Shown piece by piece: positions 1-8,825 of a stretch of DNA of 64,000 bases. How positions within the stretch are numbered: position 1 is the first letter of the stretch; the number at the start of each line of letters is the position of its first letter. Source of the stretch: Anaerolineales bacterium (GTDB taxonomy: Bacteria > Chloroflexota > Anaerolineae > Anaerolineales > Villigracilaceae); contig JAEURJ010000013.1 in the NCBI GenBank assembly GCA_016789305.1, positions 434,001 through 498,000 of the forward strand. Direction: 5' to 3'. The notes beneath the pieces were generated by a model. The model saw nothing but the letters and a program-made list of their open reading frames with translations. It was not told the DNA's origin and ran no database searches. The translations under genes and the position numbers were made by a program.

Positions 1-1
1 T

Positions 2-1525
2 GGGCCTGATGGAAAGACGGTCGCTGCAATTACTGGCGCAAATGAAATAACCTTCTGGGACGCTGCTACATTACAGACAATTGGGAAGTCGCTTGCAGTA
101 GGTAATGGCCACCCCAATGTAGTTAATCGGATTGCATTCGATCAAAGAGGCAAGGATCTCCTAGTCATAACTGAAGATGGAGCGCTTACGTCGTGGAATT
201 TAGAGACGCGCGTGCCCACTCAAAAATGGCATCCCGTACATACCGAAGAAAGCTATATGCTTTATGGTTATGGAGCTGCATTCAGTCGAAATGCAAGGTT
301 TGTGGCAATTAGTGATGGTACTGTTACAACCCTACTAGATACTACGACAGGACAACAAATTGCACGGCCGCTAAAGGGGAGTCTGAATATTGGAAACATG
401 GAATTCAGCCCGGACGGCAAGTCACTTGCATCTGTCGGGCGTGGCGGGGTAATCCTTTGGAGTTTGGAGCGCCAGGATCTGTTTGGCCAAATTATCGGAG
501 AGCATGGCGGATCGAGCCTTGCATTTAGTCCTAATGGGAAACTACTTGCCGCAGACACGTTCTTTGATAATGATGCCTGGAGACTTGATGTTGGTTTGTG
601 GGATATGACAACGGATAAATTTATCGGCCAATTGGGATCGAAGGGCGATTATGTGTATAAACCTGTTGTTTTCAGCCCCAATGGAAAACTACTAGCTACT
701 GGAAGTAGCAAAGGCGTATCTCTTTGGGATGTGGCAACTCGTAAACTTATTAACCAATTTCAATTGGGGGCAAATACTTATCTCTCAAGTTTAGCTTTCA
801 GCCCGGATGGAAAGATTCTTGCTGCGGGTCATGATCTTGTTGTAACTTTATGGGATTTGGAGAATGGTAGTGATCGTGTTCAGTTTCTGATTACGGAAAA
901 TACTGGCACCGTGGAAAGCATAGCATTTAGCCCAAATGGAAAAACCATCGTAGTCGGCGCTTCGAGCTCCATTATTTTGTGGGATATTAAGACCCGCAAA
1001 TCTATTCAGTGGATTACTGATTCAAACTTTGTTGACAGCATTGCATTCAGCCCGGATGGAGAAACAATTGCATCTACAAGCAGGGATGGAAAAATCATCT
1101 TATGGGATGTAAGGTCGCAGAAAGCTATTGGCAGTCCTTTCATATTACCCACCAATGGAATTCCAACAACTTTGTCGTTTAGCCCTGATGGGAAGTTGAT
1201 TGCTTCGGGAAGCTATGACAATTCGATCAACCTTTGGGATGTGGCAACGCGTCAACCTATTAGTGAAGGGTTAATGGGAAATGATTGGCCTGTTGGCCAG
1301 ATTACATTTAGTCCGGATGGTAAGTCGCTTGCAACTACCAGTAATAAAATTATTCTTTGGGATGTAAATCCATTATCTTGGATTGATAAAATTTGTCAGC
1401 GGGTTGGCAGGAATTTCACCCGTAACGAATGGATGCAGTATTTTCCAGAAGAAAATTATCGCGCTACCTGTCCACAATGGCCTTTAGAATTGAAAGCAAC
1501 CCCGACCTTAGAAGCAACGCCATGA
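2..1525 (+). CDS. WD40 beta-propeller protein, 5' end outside the window
   Basis: The frame is open from base 2. The first in-frame start in the window, GTG at 212, lies inside the propeller region, so the true start is to the left. The visible part (about 507 residues) is almost entirely WD40 blades of the form FSPDGK...LWD, roughly ten of them. After the last blade comes a short tail with RNFTRNEWMQYF and two Cys, then PTLEATP. This tail type closes WD40 regions of large regulatory STAND-like or kinase-linked proteins in Chloroflexota and Cyanobacteria, so a signalling domain may precede the window. It acts as a protein-interaction scaffold; the partner is unknown. The next gene converges on it with an 11 bp gap. 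Confidence 0.9.
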   Translation, partial: GPDGKTVAAITGANEITFWDAATLQTIGKSLAVGNGHPNVVNRIAFDQRGKDLLVITEDGALTSWNLETRVPTQKWHPVHTEESYMLYGYGAAFSRNARFVAISDGTVTTLLDTTTGQQIARPLKGSLNIGNMEFSPDGKSLASVGRGGVILWSLERQDLFGQIIGEHGGSSLAFSPNGKLLAADTFFDNDAWRLDVGLWDMTTDKFIGQLGSKGDYVYKPVVFSPNGKLLATGSSKGVSLWDVATRKLINQFQLGANTYLSSLAFSPDGKILAAGHDLVVTLWDLENGSDRVQFLITENTGTVESIAFSPNGKTIVVGASSSIILWDIKTRKSIQWITDSNFVDSIAFSPDGETIASTSRDGKIILWDVRSQKAIGSPFILPTNGIPTTLSFSPDGKLIASGSYDNSINLWDVATRQPISEGLMGNDWPVGQITFSPDGKSLATTSNKIILWDVNPLSWIDKICQRVGRNFTRNEWMQYFPEENYRATCPQWPLELKATPTLEATP

Positions 1526-1535
1526 ACGCGGATGA

Positions 1536-2912
1536 TCATCTTGTCATTAAGTCATCCACCGCATTTGCAAGCTCCCGCAAATTGCTGACCTTCAGTACGT
1601 CATTGCATAAAGGCTTGTACTTATGCATGTCGCTGTCGCCGTTCCATAAAAATTCCGATTCGGGATTCAGCCAGATGGTGCGTGCGGCGCGGCGGGACAT
1701 GAGCGAGAAGATGTCGATGCGCGGGTCGTTGTAATTGTTGCGTCCATCGCCAACAACAATCAACGTTGTTCCAGTATTGAGTGTTTCCATGTGGTCGTCT
1801 TTGAAATTATTCAGTGCCCAACCGAGGTCGGTGTTGTAGTGTCCGCTGGGCATACGCCAAAGGACGGAGGCAATAGCCTCGTCTGCATTCGAGCCGCTGA
1901 AATCCTCCGAGATCGATTCGAGATGGTCGATGAATGCGAAGGCGTGGGTCTTACGAACTTGTCCCTGCAGGGCGTAAAGAAAAGTCAGCATCAATTCCGA
2001 ACAAAAACGCATCGATGTACTCACGTCACAGATCACTACGATTTTCGGTTTGTGTACGCGATTTTTATGTCTGATCTCCATCGGCACGCCGTTGTATTTC
2101 AAACTCGCGCGGATGGTCGCCTTCGCGTCCATCTGTCCTGTCTTGGCGCGTTTTTGTCGCAGCGCGATTCTTGTGCGCAACGCCGCAGCCAGCTTTTTGA
2201 CTTCACGCTGCATCAGTTGTTTATCGGCATCAGATAGCGCATTGAACGGACGGTTCATCAAACTGTCGATATTTTCCGAACGCGGGCGCTCGCTCAAATT
2301 CTCCGCGATGCGCTGCCCGGCGAACTGCTCCATCTGTTCCTGCATCCCCTGCATGTTTTGCTGGATCATCTGCCGGATCTGTTCGACGCGCTCGCGAGTC
2401 ATGCCCATTTGTGCGAGCTGCTCCATCAATTCACGCAGCGCTTTTTGCACTTGCGGGAACGCCATCGCGCGCTTCATGCGTTCGACCATCCAATCCTGAT
2501 AATTGAGATTGTCCGCCTGATTCAATCCGACCATGCGACCCAGCGCCTCAAGTTCCTCACGGGAGAGCTGCTCGCCATTCATCAACCTTTCCATTCGCTG
2601 ACGCAGCTGCTCGCCAAACTGACTCAACGCATCCGCCAGCATGTTGGCTTCCTCCGGCGTCATGTCGTCGGATGGATTTCCGCCCATCTGCGGCGGCTGC
2701 CCCGACCCGAAGAACAATGGGAACAACTTCTCAAAGGTGGCGATATCTTTTACATCTTTGATCAACGTGGCGCGCAAAGACAAACGAAACTGATCGCGGT
2801 CCTGGATACCCAGTAGATCAACGGCAGAAAAAGCTTCAGCAGATTCTGCAAGAGAGATACGGACTCCACTGGCACGTAACGCTGCAATTAACTGTAAGAT
2901 GCGAGATTCCAT
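1536..2912 (-). CDS. VWA domain protein (CoxE-like), partner of MoxR ATPase
   Basis: 458 residues. The C-terminal third is a von Willebrand A domain with a metal-binding MIDAS motif DVSTS at residues 296-300, plus TGTTLIVVGDGRNN further on. The N-terminal two thirds is helical and rich in Met/Gln/Glu. CoxE/VWA proteins work with MoxR-type AAA+ ATPases as chaperone pairs that activate or assemble metal enzymes or envelope complexes; the client here is not evident. A moxR gene lies immediately upstream on the same strand, so the two are probably co-transcribed across the palindromic spacer at 2930-2999. Confidence 0.88.
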   Translation of the reverse strand: MESRILQLIAALRASGVRISLAESAEAFSAVDLLGIQDRDQFRLSLRATLIKDVKDIATFEKLFPLFFGSGQPPQMGGNPSDDMTPEEANMLADALSQFGEQLRQRMERLMNGEQLSREELEALGRMVGLNQADNLNYQDWMVERMKRAMAFPQVQKALRELMEQLAQMGMTRERVEQIRQMIQQNMQGMQEQMEQFAGQRIAENLSERPRSENIDSLMNRPFNALSDADKQLMQREVKKLAAALRTRIALRQKRAKTGQMDAKATIRASLKYNGVPMEIRHKNRVHKPKIVVICDVSTSMRFCSELMLTFLYALQGQVRKTHAFAFIDHLESISEDFSGSNADEAIASVLWRMPSGHYNTDLGWALNNFKDDHMETLNTGTTLIVVGDGRNNYNDPRIDIFSLMSRRAARTIWLNPESEFLWNGDSDMHKYKPLCNDVLKVSNLRELANAVDDLMTR

Positions 2913-2929
2913 GATTCAAACCTCTTTTG

Positions 2930-2999
2930 AACCGCGAAGACCACGAGGAGCGCAAAGAAAACCATTAAAAACTTCGCGACCTTTGCGCTCTTCGCGGTT
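2930..2999. repeat. Intergenic palindrome between moxR and the VWA gene
   Basis: Two nested inverted arms: aaccgcgaaga (2930-2940) pairs with tcttcgcggtt (2989-2999), and gcgcaaag (2950-2957) pairs with ctttgcgc (2981-2988), separated by an unpaired bulge. The folded transcript would be a long hairpin without a downstream T run, so it looks more like a dispersed palindromic repeat or mRNA-processing element than a terminator. Confidence 0.6.
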
Positions 3000-3006
3000 G
3001 ATTGAT

Positions 3007-3975
3007 TTAATTTCCTGAGAAACGACCAAAATCGTCGTTGTTATTATTCTTCGGTCTTTGTTGTGGCGGAGGTGTATTCAACTGCCGCTTCGCCTTTTGC
3101 AAATCCGCTTCGTGTTTCAACAACACCGAAAGTGTGTCATCTAAAACGGATTTGTCCAAATTGGATGCATTCAACGCCACTAGTGCATTTGCCCAATCCA
3201 ATGTTTCGCTGATCGAAGGGGATTTGCGCATATCAGATTTGCGCAATTTCTGGACGAATTCCACGGCTTGTTGTGCCAGCTTGGGATTCAGATCGGGTAC
3301 TTTTAATCGCACGACGGCGAGTTCTTCCTGTAAGTTTGGATAGTCGATGAATAAATACAGGCAGCGGCGCTTCAACGCTTCGGATAACTCGCGTGTATTG
3401 TTGGATGTAAGAATCACGAACGGTTTGTGCTTTGCGGAAAGTGTTCCCAATTCAGGAACGGAAACTTGAAAATCACTCAAGATTTCGAGCAGGAAGGCTT
3501 CAAATTCTGCATCGGCGCGGTCAATCTCGTCGATCAGCAACACTGTGGGTTTCTCGGAAAGGATCGCCTTTAACAATGGACGCTGCAAAAGAAAACGCTG
3601 CGAGAAGAAGACATCTTCTTCCTTTGCCAATTTATCTGCTGCTTCGGCCAATGACCCGGCCGAACCGAGTGTGTCGTTCAACTTGTCGCGCAGTAACTGA
3701 GTGTAAAGCAATTGCTTCGAATATTCCCATTCATACAATGCCTTGGATTCGTCCAGCCCTTCATAGCATTGCAAGCGGATCAACTCGCGGCCGGTTGCCC
3801 CCGCAATTGCTTTGGCTAATTCTGTTTTGCCTACTCCAGCCGGCCCTTCGGCGAGAAGCGGCTTGCCCAATTTTTGCGAGAGATACACGATCGTCGCAAT
3901 TTCATCGGAGGCAATGTACTTCTGCTTCGAAAGTTCGGATTTTACGGTGGACGTTGAGTCAAAAAGTGTTGTCAT
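3007..3975 (-). CDS. MoxR-family AAA+ ATPase
   Basis: 322 residues, the normal MoxR length. Walker A is GPAGVGKT (residues 44-51), Walker B is VLLIDE (145-150), and a sensor region reads TSNNTRELSEALKRRC. The C-terminal tail is low complexity (QQRPKNNNNDD). MoxR ATPases remodel client proteins together with a VWA partner, which here is the next gene downstream. It is the first gene of the pair. Confidence 0.92.
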   Translation of the reverse strand: MTTLFDSTSTVKSELSKQKYIASDEIATIVYLSQKLGKPLLAEGPAGVGKTELAKAIAGATGRELIRLQCYEGLDESKALYEWEYSKQLLYTQLLRDKLNDTLGSAGSLAEAADKLAKEEDVFFSQRFLLQRPLLKAILSEKPTVLLIDEIDRADAEFEAFLLEILSDFQVSVPELGTLSAKHKPFVILTSNNTRELSEALKRRCLYLFIDYPNLQEELAVVRLKVPDLNPKLAQQAVEFVQKLRKSDMRKSPSISETLDWANALVALNASNLDKSVLDDTLSVLLKHEADLQKAKRQLNTPPPQQRPKNNNNDDFGRFSGN

Positions 3976-4052
3976 GATTTAGCAGCCTCTCCATCATTAA
4001 GTCAAAACAATAATCTGGCAATTAGACGTGTCCGTTCGTGATTTTCTGACGT

Positions 4053-4811
4053 TCACAGTTCGATATCAAAGAATTTCTTAAGTGCCTTTAAGAACTCTTC
4101 CTCAGAGATCAATTCGGTTTCCTGTCTTTCGTTGTTTTCAGTTATGATCAATGTTAAGTCACTTAATGAAATTCTTCCTTCCGGTGTGGCGCGGGAGCAA
4201 ATTCGCTTTTGTGTAAAAGTGGACTCGGGGCAACTCTGATGGTATTTACACATCTCAGAATAATCTGCCAACTCATATGCCTGTAAAGCAAAGCGATATT
4301 GTGCCTGGAGTTTAGGTTTTTCATCCAGATTGTTTTGCTCCATTAAAACAAATGCTTCACCATCTTGTACAATTTGATACGATCTTTCGCCCTGATTTTG
4401 CTCACCGCGTTGATTGAAGAGCAGCGGCTGTTGAAAAGAATCTCCAAAGCCAACGTCCACTAGATAATCTTGATCGAGATGAACTAGCAGAGTTAGGTGA
4501 TCAAATTCCGGGCCGAATGTCCCATCGCTCTTGGCGACTCCTGCCGAAAGTTTAGTGACCTTGAACCCGATTTCCTGTAACAGCTTTGAAAACAGCCCAT
4601 TGAGTTCGTAACAAAAACCGCCGCGTTTCTTTTCGACGATCTTTTTGAAAAGCAAATCCTCTTCCAGAATGATTGGTTGTTTGTAATGAATGCTCAGATT
4701 CTCAAAAGGAGCCGACCTCATGTGCGCCTGTTGCAATCTCCGTAAGGTAGCTAGGTCAGGCTTTACCTCGCCCTGATAATGGATTCGCTCAAGATATGTT
4801 TTTATATTCAT
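4053..4811 (-). CDS. Arylamine N-acetyltransferase
   Basis: Cytosolic NAT family enzyme transferring acetyl from acetyl-CoA to arylamines or hydrazines through a Cys-His-Asp triad. From the chosen ATG at 4811 (252 residues) the triad is Cys67 in RGGFCYELN, His105 in FDHLTLLV and Asp119 in YLVDVGFG. The frame is open further upstream (to 4847), but that would overlap the preceding gene; 4811 falls just after the upstream stop at 4813, which suits translational coupling. An alternative ATG lies at 4820. It is the last gene of the four-gene minus-strand operon. The natural substrate is unknown. Confidence 0.9.
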   Translation of the reverse strand: MNIKTYLERIHYQGEVKPDLATLRRLQQAHMRSAPFENLSIHYKQPIILEEDLLFKKIVEKKRGGFCYELNGLFSKLLQEIGFKVTKLSAGVAKSDGTFGPEFDHLTLLVHLDQDYLVDVGFGDSFQQPLLFNQRGEQNQGERSYQIVQDGEAFVLMEQNNLDEKPKLQAQYRFALQAYELADYSEMCKYHQSCPESTFTQKRICSRATPEGRISLSDLTLIITENNERQETELISEEEFLKALKKFFDIEL

Positions 4812-4812
4812 T

Positions 4813-5322
4813 TTAGGCATTGATATAAAAGGATCTATGAAATTCAACTTTTCCCTGTGGGATTTCTATGGTAAATGGGAAAGCCATGAAATATTCCGGG
4901 GCGGGTGCGCCTTTGTAGATAAGGCCAATGTACGGCTTGAACCCAAAGCGTTGATAATAGTCCGGGCTGCCTTCCAGGACACATCCTTTTGCGCCGAGCT
5001 CACGAATGGCGGTCATTCCTTCGCGAATTAGCCTGGAGCCAATTCCTCGCTTTTGGTGTTCCGACGAAACAGAGACCGGGCCAATTCCATACCAATCCAG
5101 GTCTTTTCCGTCAATTGTTACTTTCGAAAAACCAATATGACCAACGACACTTCCATTTACTTCCGCCACCAGCGAAAGAGATAACACATCTGCAGCACGC
5201 AATGCATTCACAACCAGATGCTCGGTTTGATCGCTGTATGGTTTGCCGTCAAATGCCGCAATCGTGACCTGTTCGATGGCCGCGATGTCCACTGCGGTTT
5301 CGGGCCGAATTAGAATATCCAT
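4813..5322 (-). CDS. GNAT N-acetyltransferase (YhbS-like)
   Basis: 169 residues from the ATG at 5322. Acetyl-CoA binding motif A is in VSSEHQKRGIGSRLI, followed by GAKGCVLEGSPDYYQRFGF, which is typical of the YhbS branch. The start codon overlaps the aspA stop (TAATG), a coupling arrangement; a start 15 bp upstream is possible but less economical. The substrate cannot be predicted. It sits between aspA and the arylamine N-acetyltransferase in one overlapping operon. Confidence 0.88.
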   Translation of the reverse strand: MDILIRPETAVDIAAIEQVTIAAFDGKPYSDQTEHLVVNALRAADVLSLSLVAEVNGSVVGHIGFSKVTIDGKDLDWYGIGPVSVSSEHQKRGIGSRLIREGMTAIRELGAKGCVLEGSPDYYQRFGFKPYIGLIYKGAPAPEYFMAFPFTIEIPQGKVEFHRSFYINA

Positions 5323-6725
5323 TATTTTTTGAACCATCTTGGTTGGGTCAGCGCTTCAGGCTTAAGAATATCATCTAATTGTTCGCGCGTAAGTAGACCT
5401 TTGGCTAGGACGATTTCTGCCACGCCTTTGCCGGTATCGTGCGCTTCTTTTGCAACAGCAGTGGCGTTTTCATATCCAATGTGCGGATTCAACGCAGTGA
5501 CAATTCCGATCGAGTTGTTGAGCATATCAGTCAAATGTTCGCGGTTGGCGGTAATGCCTTTCACGCAGCGCTCAGCTAAAGTTAAACAGCCATTACGCAA
5601 ATAGATCAGGCTGTCAAATAAACTGTGTGCGATGATCGGTTCGAAGGCATTGAGTTGAAGCTGTCCGCCTTCGGCAGCGAAAGATACGGTCACATCGTTC
5701 CCGATCACGAGGAATGCAATTTGATTTACAACTTCTGGAATGACCGGGTTTACTTTGCCCGGCATAATGCTGGACCCGGCCTGGACAGCAGGAAGGTTGA
5801 TCTCGCCCAATCCGGTCCGCGGACCTGAAGAAAGCAAGCGCAAGTCATTGCAAATTTTGGATAATTTAACTGCCACGCGCTTCAACACACCCGACAACTG
5901 CACAAACGACCCGGCATCTTGCGTGGCTTCGACAAGATTCCCTGCGGTGATATAGGTGATTCCTGTTACTTCACTTAAATATTTTCTTGCCAGCGGCGCA
6001 TAATCAGGATGTGAGTTAATTCCTGTTCCAATGGCTGTGGCACCTAGATTCATTTCCTGAATTAATAATGCCGCTTCACGCAGGCGCTGCTGGTCTTCCT
6101 CGATCATCACAGCGTATGTGCTAAATTCCTGCCCCAGAGTCATTGGCACGGCATCCTGCAATTGGGTGCGTCCCATTTTTAAAACATCTTTGAACTCCGC
6201 GGCTTTCCCGGCAAAGGCGATTCGCAAAACTTCCATGCCTTCGATCAATTCATCTATTTTGAAACGCAGCGCCACCTTTACCGCAGTTGGATATACATCG
6301 TTCGTGCTCTGGCTCATATTCACATCTTCCAGCGGATGCAGTTTTTTGTAATCGCCGCGTTGATGTCCCAGCAATTCCAATGCGCGATTTGCGATGACTT
6401 CATTGGCGTTCATGTTCGTTGACGTACCCGCGCCGCCCTGGATCACATCCACGACAAATTGATCGTTTAATTTCCCTTCGATAATTTCCCTGCACGCACT
6501 GACGATCGAGTTTTTCTTGTCGTCATCCAATAATCCCAATTCATGGTTAGCCAGTGCGCATGCCTGCTTGACACAAGCCAGTGCTTTGACCATGTTTGGA
6601 TACGTGCTGATCGGGATTCCGCTGATCGGGAAATTTTCCAAGGCCCGCAGCGTATGCACGCCGTAATAGACGTCTGATGGAACTTCGCGTTCACCGAGCA
6701 GATCATGTTCGATTCGATAATTCAT
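5322..6725 (-). CDS. aspA: Aspartate ammonia-lyase
   Basis: 467 residues, full length for the aspartase/fumarase superfamily. It deaminates L-aspartate to fumarate and ammonia (cytosol, homotetramer). Visible motifs are GGAGTSTNMN near residue 98, MSQSTNDVYPTA, and the superfamily signature GSSIMPGKVNP near residue 320. The aspartase-like N-terminus (RIEHDLLGEREVP) and SxxMPGKVNPV context favour aspA over class II fumarase. Its 5' end overlaps the upstream glycosyltransferase by 23 bp and its stop overlaps the next start. Confidence 0.93.
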   Translation of the reverse strand: MNYRIEHDLLGEREVPSDVYYGVHTLRALENFPISGIPISTYPNMVKALACVKQACALANHELGLLDDDKKNSIVSACREIIEGKLNDQFVVDVIQGGAGTSTNMNANEVIANRALELLGHQRGDYKKLHPLEDVNMSQSTNDVYPTAVKVALRFKIDELIEGMEVLRIAFAGKAAEFKDVLKMGRTQLQDAVPMTLGQEFSTYAVMIEEDQQRLREAALLIQEMNLGATAIGTGINSHPDYAPLARKYLSEVTGITYITAGNLVEATQDAGSFVQLSGVLKRVAVKLSKICNDLRLLSSGPRTGLGEINLPAVQAGSSIMPGKVNPVIPEVVNQIAFLVIGNDVTVSFAAEGGQLQLNAFEPIIAHSLFDSLIYLRNGCLTLAERCVKGITANREHLTDMLNNSIGIVTALNPHIGYENATAVAKEAHDTGKGVAEIVLAKGLLTREQLDDILKPEALTQPRWFKK

Positions 6726-7902
6726 AATCCTGATTTCCTTTGAAACTTTGATAGATGTTCAAATTGGCCTGCAATTCCTTGTCCAATGTAAAGCGACTCA
6801 AAAACGCCTCTCTTGCGGATCTTCCCACTGCTTTCCGTTTCTCCGGCTGACTCAAAGCCTCGGCAATTTTCCCCGCGAGACCGTCGGCGTCGTCGACATT
6901 CACCAGTATTCCATTAATATTGTCTTCAATAACATCCGTTACTCCGCCCACGGGAGTAGCAATGACAGTTTTTCCGCACGCCATGGCTTCAAGAACCGCA
7001 TTTGGCATTCCATCTCTCAATGAAGGATGAACAAACACATCCATCAAGGAATAGTAGGAAGGCAGATCTTTTTGCGGAATTTGGCCTGTAACGATGATTT
7101 TCGAATTCGAAATTCGCTCTTTTAACTCATCAAACAGCTTTTTGTCATCACCCAGCCGTACTTCCCCAACGATCAGCAGGGTGGATGGCATTGACTTATT
7201 TACCTTCGCGTAGGCAAGAAGGAGAGTTTGCAGTCCCTTTTTCTCACGAAGCTCCCCAACGAAGCCGATCACATTCTGGAGCCGCACATCTCGCTGCGCA
7301 TCCTCAGACAGCTTGTTGCCTGACTCCAGAAGAAGTGCTTCTGCCAATGTTTCATTTCTTGCCATCGGTTTGAATAACTCTGTATCAATTCCATTTGGAA
7401 TTAAGATAATTTCACGGTCATAAAATGCTTTGGCTTTTTTAGCCAAAATACTTGCATTCGTTGTGACGGCTGTTGCATTTTGCAACGAGTACATTACGTG
7501 TGAAAACTTGCCCGGGTCGAATGCGGCCCGCTCGATGTCATTGCCGCGGATGGAGACGACACTGGGGAGGTTTAAATATTTCCCCGCATAAGTAGCGACA
7601 AAACCTGCCTGCGGAAGAAAATATGCATGGATCAAATCGAATGATTCGCGCTTGTGTTCTTCGACGATGAGTTCAAACCAATCGACCAGCGTATCATCCA
7701 CGCGCTTGTGTGTGCCAAAGCGTGTAACGATGACTCCGCCTGAGCTGAGAGTCCGCTTTTCGGAGGCTGGCAGATTTGAGCTTGGGGCAAAGACGCGCAC
7801 TTCATGTCCAGCCGACGCAAGCAGGTGGCCCAAACGTCCTGTTGAGATTGCAAGCCCGCCAATGTCTGGTGTATACTTTTCACTAAGCAAAGCAATTTTC
7901 AT
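6703..7902 (-). CDS. Glycosyltransferase family 4 (GT-B fold)
   Basis: 399 residues from ATG 7902; the open frame reaches a TTG at 7914, but the N-terminal MKIALLSEKYTPDIGG is the normal GT4 beginning. N-terminal acceptor half, then a GT-B donor domain with GFVGELREKKGLQTLL, HPSLRDGMPNAVLEAMACG and TPVGGVTDVI, the usual retaining EX7E region. It probably makes a glycolipid or cell-surface glycan; sugar specificity is not visible. It heads the minus-strand operon, and its start codon lies only 11 bp from the divergent gene at 7914. Confidence 0.9.
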   Translation of the reverse strand: MKIALLSEKYTPDIGGLAISTGRLGHLLASAGHEVRVFAPSSNLPASEKRTLSSGGVIVTRFGTHKRVDDTLVDWFELIVEEHKRESFDLIHAYFLPQAGFVATYAGKYLNLPSVVSIRGNDIERAAFDPGKFSHVMYSLQNATAVTTNASILAKKAKAFYDREIILIPNGIDTELFKPMARNETLAEALLLESGNKLSEDAQRDVRLQNVIGFVGELREKKGLQTLLLAYAKVNKSMPSTLLIVGEVRLGDDKKLFDELKERISNSKIIVTGQIPQKDLPSYYSLMDVFVHPSLRDGMPNAVLEAMACGKTVIATPVGGVTDVIEDNINGILVNVDDADGLAGKIAEALSQPEKRKAVGRSAREAFLSRFTLDKELQANLNIYQSFKGNQDYELSNRT

Positions 7903-7913
7903 GAGGTGTCTCA

Positions 7914-8201
7914 ATGGCAGAAAAATGTGAAATGATCATCGGTTATCTCGTGCCGCATCGCTGCGAAAATCCTGCACTTGGCACGTGCGCAAAATGCGGA
8001 AAAGGTTTTTGCGATGAGCATACCAACGCGACCCGCGAGGGACGAATTTGCCTGGCTTGTCAGCAGGGACTTGAGATGCCCGTTGCACTGCCGATCGCCG
8101 CGGCCTTGTTCACGCCTGCCGACCTGGATGCTTTTGACCGTTCCCGCAGATTCAATGATGTGGATGATGATAACAGCGAGATGTTCTCTGATTTGAGTTA
8201 A
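7914..8201 (+). CDS. Small zinc-finger-like (B-box type) protein
   Basis: 95 residues. The N-terminal half holds HRCENPALGTCAKCGKGFC, DEH and ICLAC, a Cys/His pattern like a B-box or treble-clef zinc site; the C-terminal half is acidic and unstructured (DVDDDNSEMFSDLS). gaggtg at 7903-7908 serves as ribosome binding site. No catalytic residues are seen; a structural or adaptor role is the most one can say. It runs straight into the hydrolase gene (6 bp gap). Confidence 0.75.
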   Translation: MAEKCEMIIGYLVPHRCENPALGTCAKCGKGFCDEHTNATREGRICLACQQGLEMPVALPIAAALFTPADLDAFDRSRRFNDVDDDNSEMFSDLS

Positions 8202-8207
8202 AAACAT

Positions 8208-8825
8208 ATGAATATTCTACTGCTTCATGGTCAGGGCCGCACCTCCAATGCCATGCGTTTGCTTGGGGTTCGCCTGCGCTGGCAGGGGCATGACGTGCGG
8301 TATTTTGAATATTACACCCGCAGGGAAAAATTTGATGATATCCAAGCACGTTTGATCGATACCATCAAAACAATGTTTTCTCAGGACGAGCCATATGTGA
8401 TTGTGGGTCATTCGATGGGTGGCCTGCTTGCACGGGCAAGCCTGCCTTCGTTACAAGATCATCTCCCGCTTCATCTGGTCTTGCTGGCTTCACCAAGTCG
8501 TCCGCCTCTTTTGGCTCCAAAGATTGCACGCAGCCGCATCTATCGGAGTCTCACAACGGATTGTGGTCAACGGGTGGTCAGCCCGGAGTTTTACAGGAAT
8601 TTACCCAAGCCGATCATTCCTACAACGATCATCGCCGGCACTGGAGGACCACGTTCGAGATGGCTACCTTATGGATATGAAGCCAACGATGGTGCCATGA
8701 GTGTGCAGGATACGTACCTGGGTCCGGAATGCGAAGTGATTCAAGTGCCAAGCATTCACACCTTTATTATGAATTCGCGTCAGACCTTGCATCACATCGA
8801 GCGCATTGTGCGGCAATTGAATTAA
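8208..8825 (+). CDS. Alpha/beta hydrolase
   Basis: 205 residues, a small alpha/beta hydrolase. Oxyanion segment LLLHGQGR at residues 5-12, nucleophile elbow GHSMGG with Ser69, and a C-terminal candidate His in PSIHTFIMN. No signal peptide, so it is cytosolic. Substrate unknown; the short lid-less form resembles lipase/esterase-like proteins. It is probably co-transcribed with the zinc-finger gene upstream, and its stop overlaps the converging radical SAM gene by 4 bp. Confidence 0.85.
   Translation: MNILLLHGQGRTSNAMRLLGVRLRWQGHDVRYFEYYTRREKFDDIQARLIDTIKTMFSQDEPYVIVGHSMGGLLARASLPSLQDHLPLHLVLLASPSRPPLLAPKIARSRIYRSLTTDCGQRVVSPEFYRNLPKPIIPTTIIAGTGGPRSRWLPYGYEANDGAMSVQDTYLGPECEVIQVPSIHTFIMNSRQTLHHIERIVRQLN

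Noticed and set aside
1791..2816. Long plus-strand frames opposite the VWA gene
   Set aside because: They are antisense shadows of a gene with clear domain motifs and have no ribosome binding sites or recognisable products.
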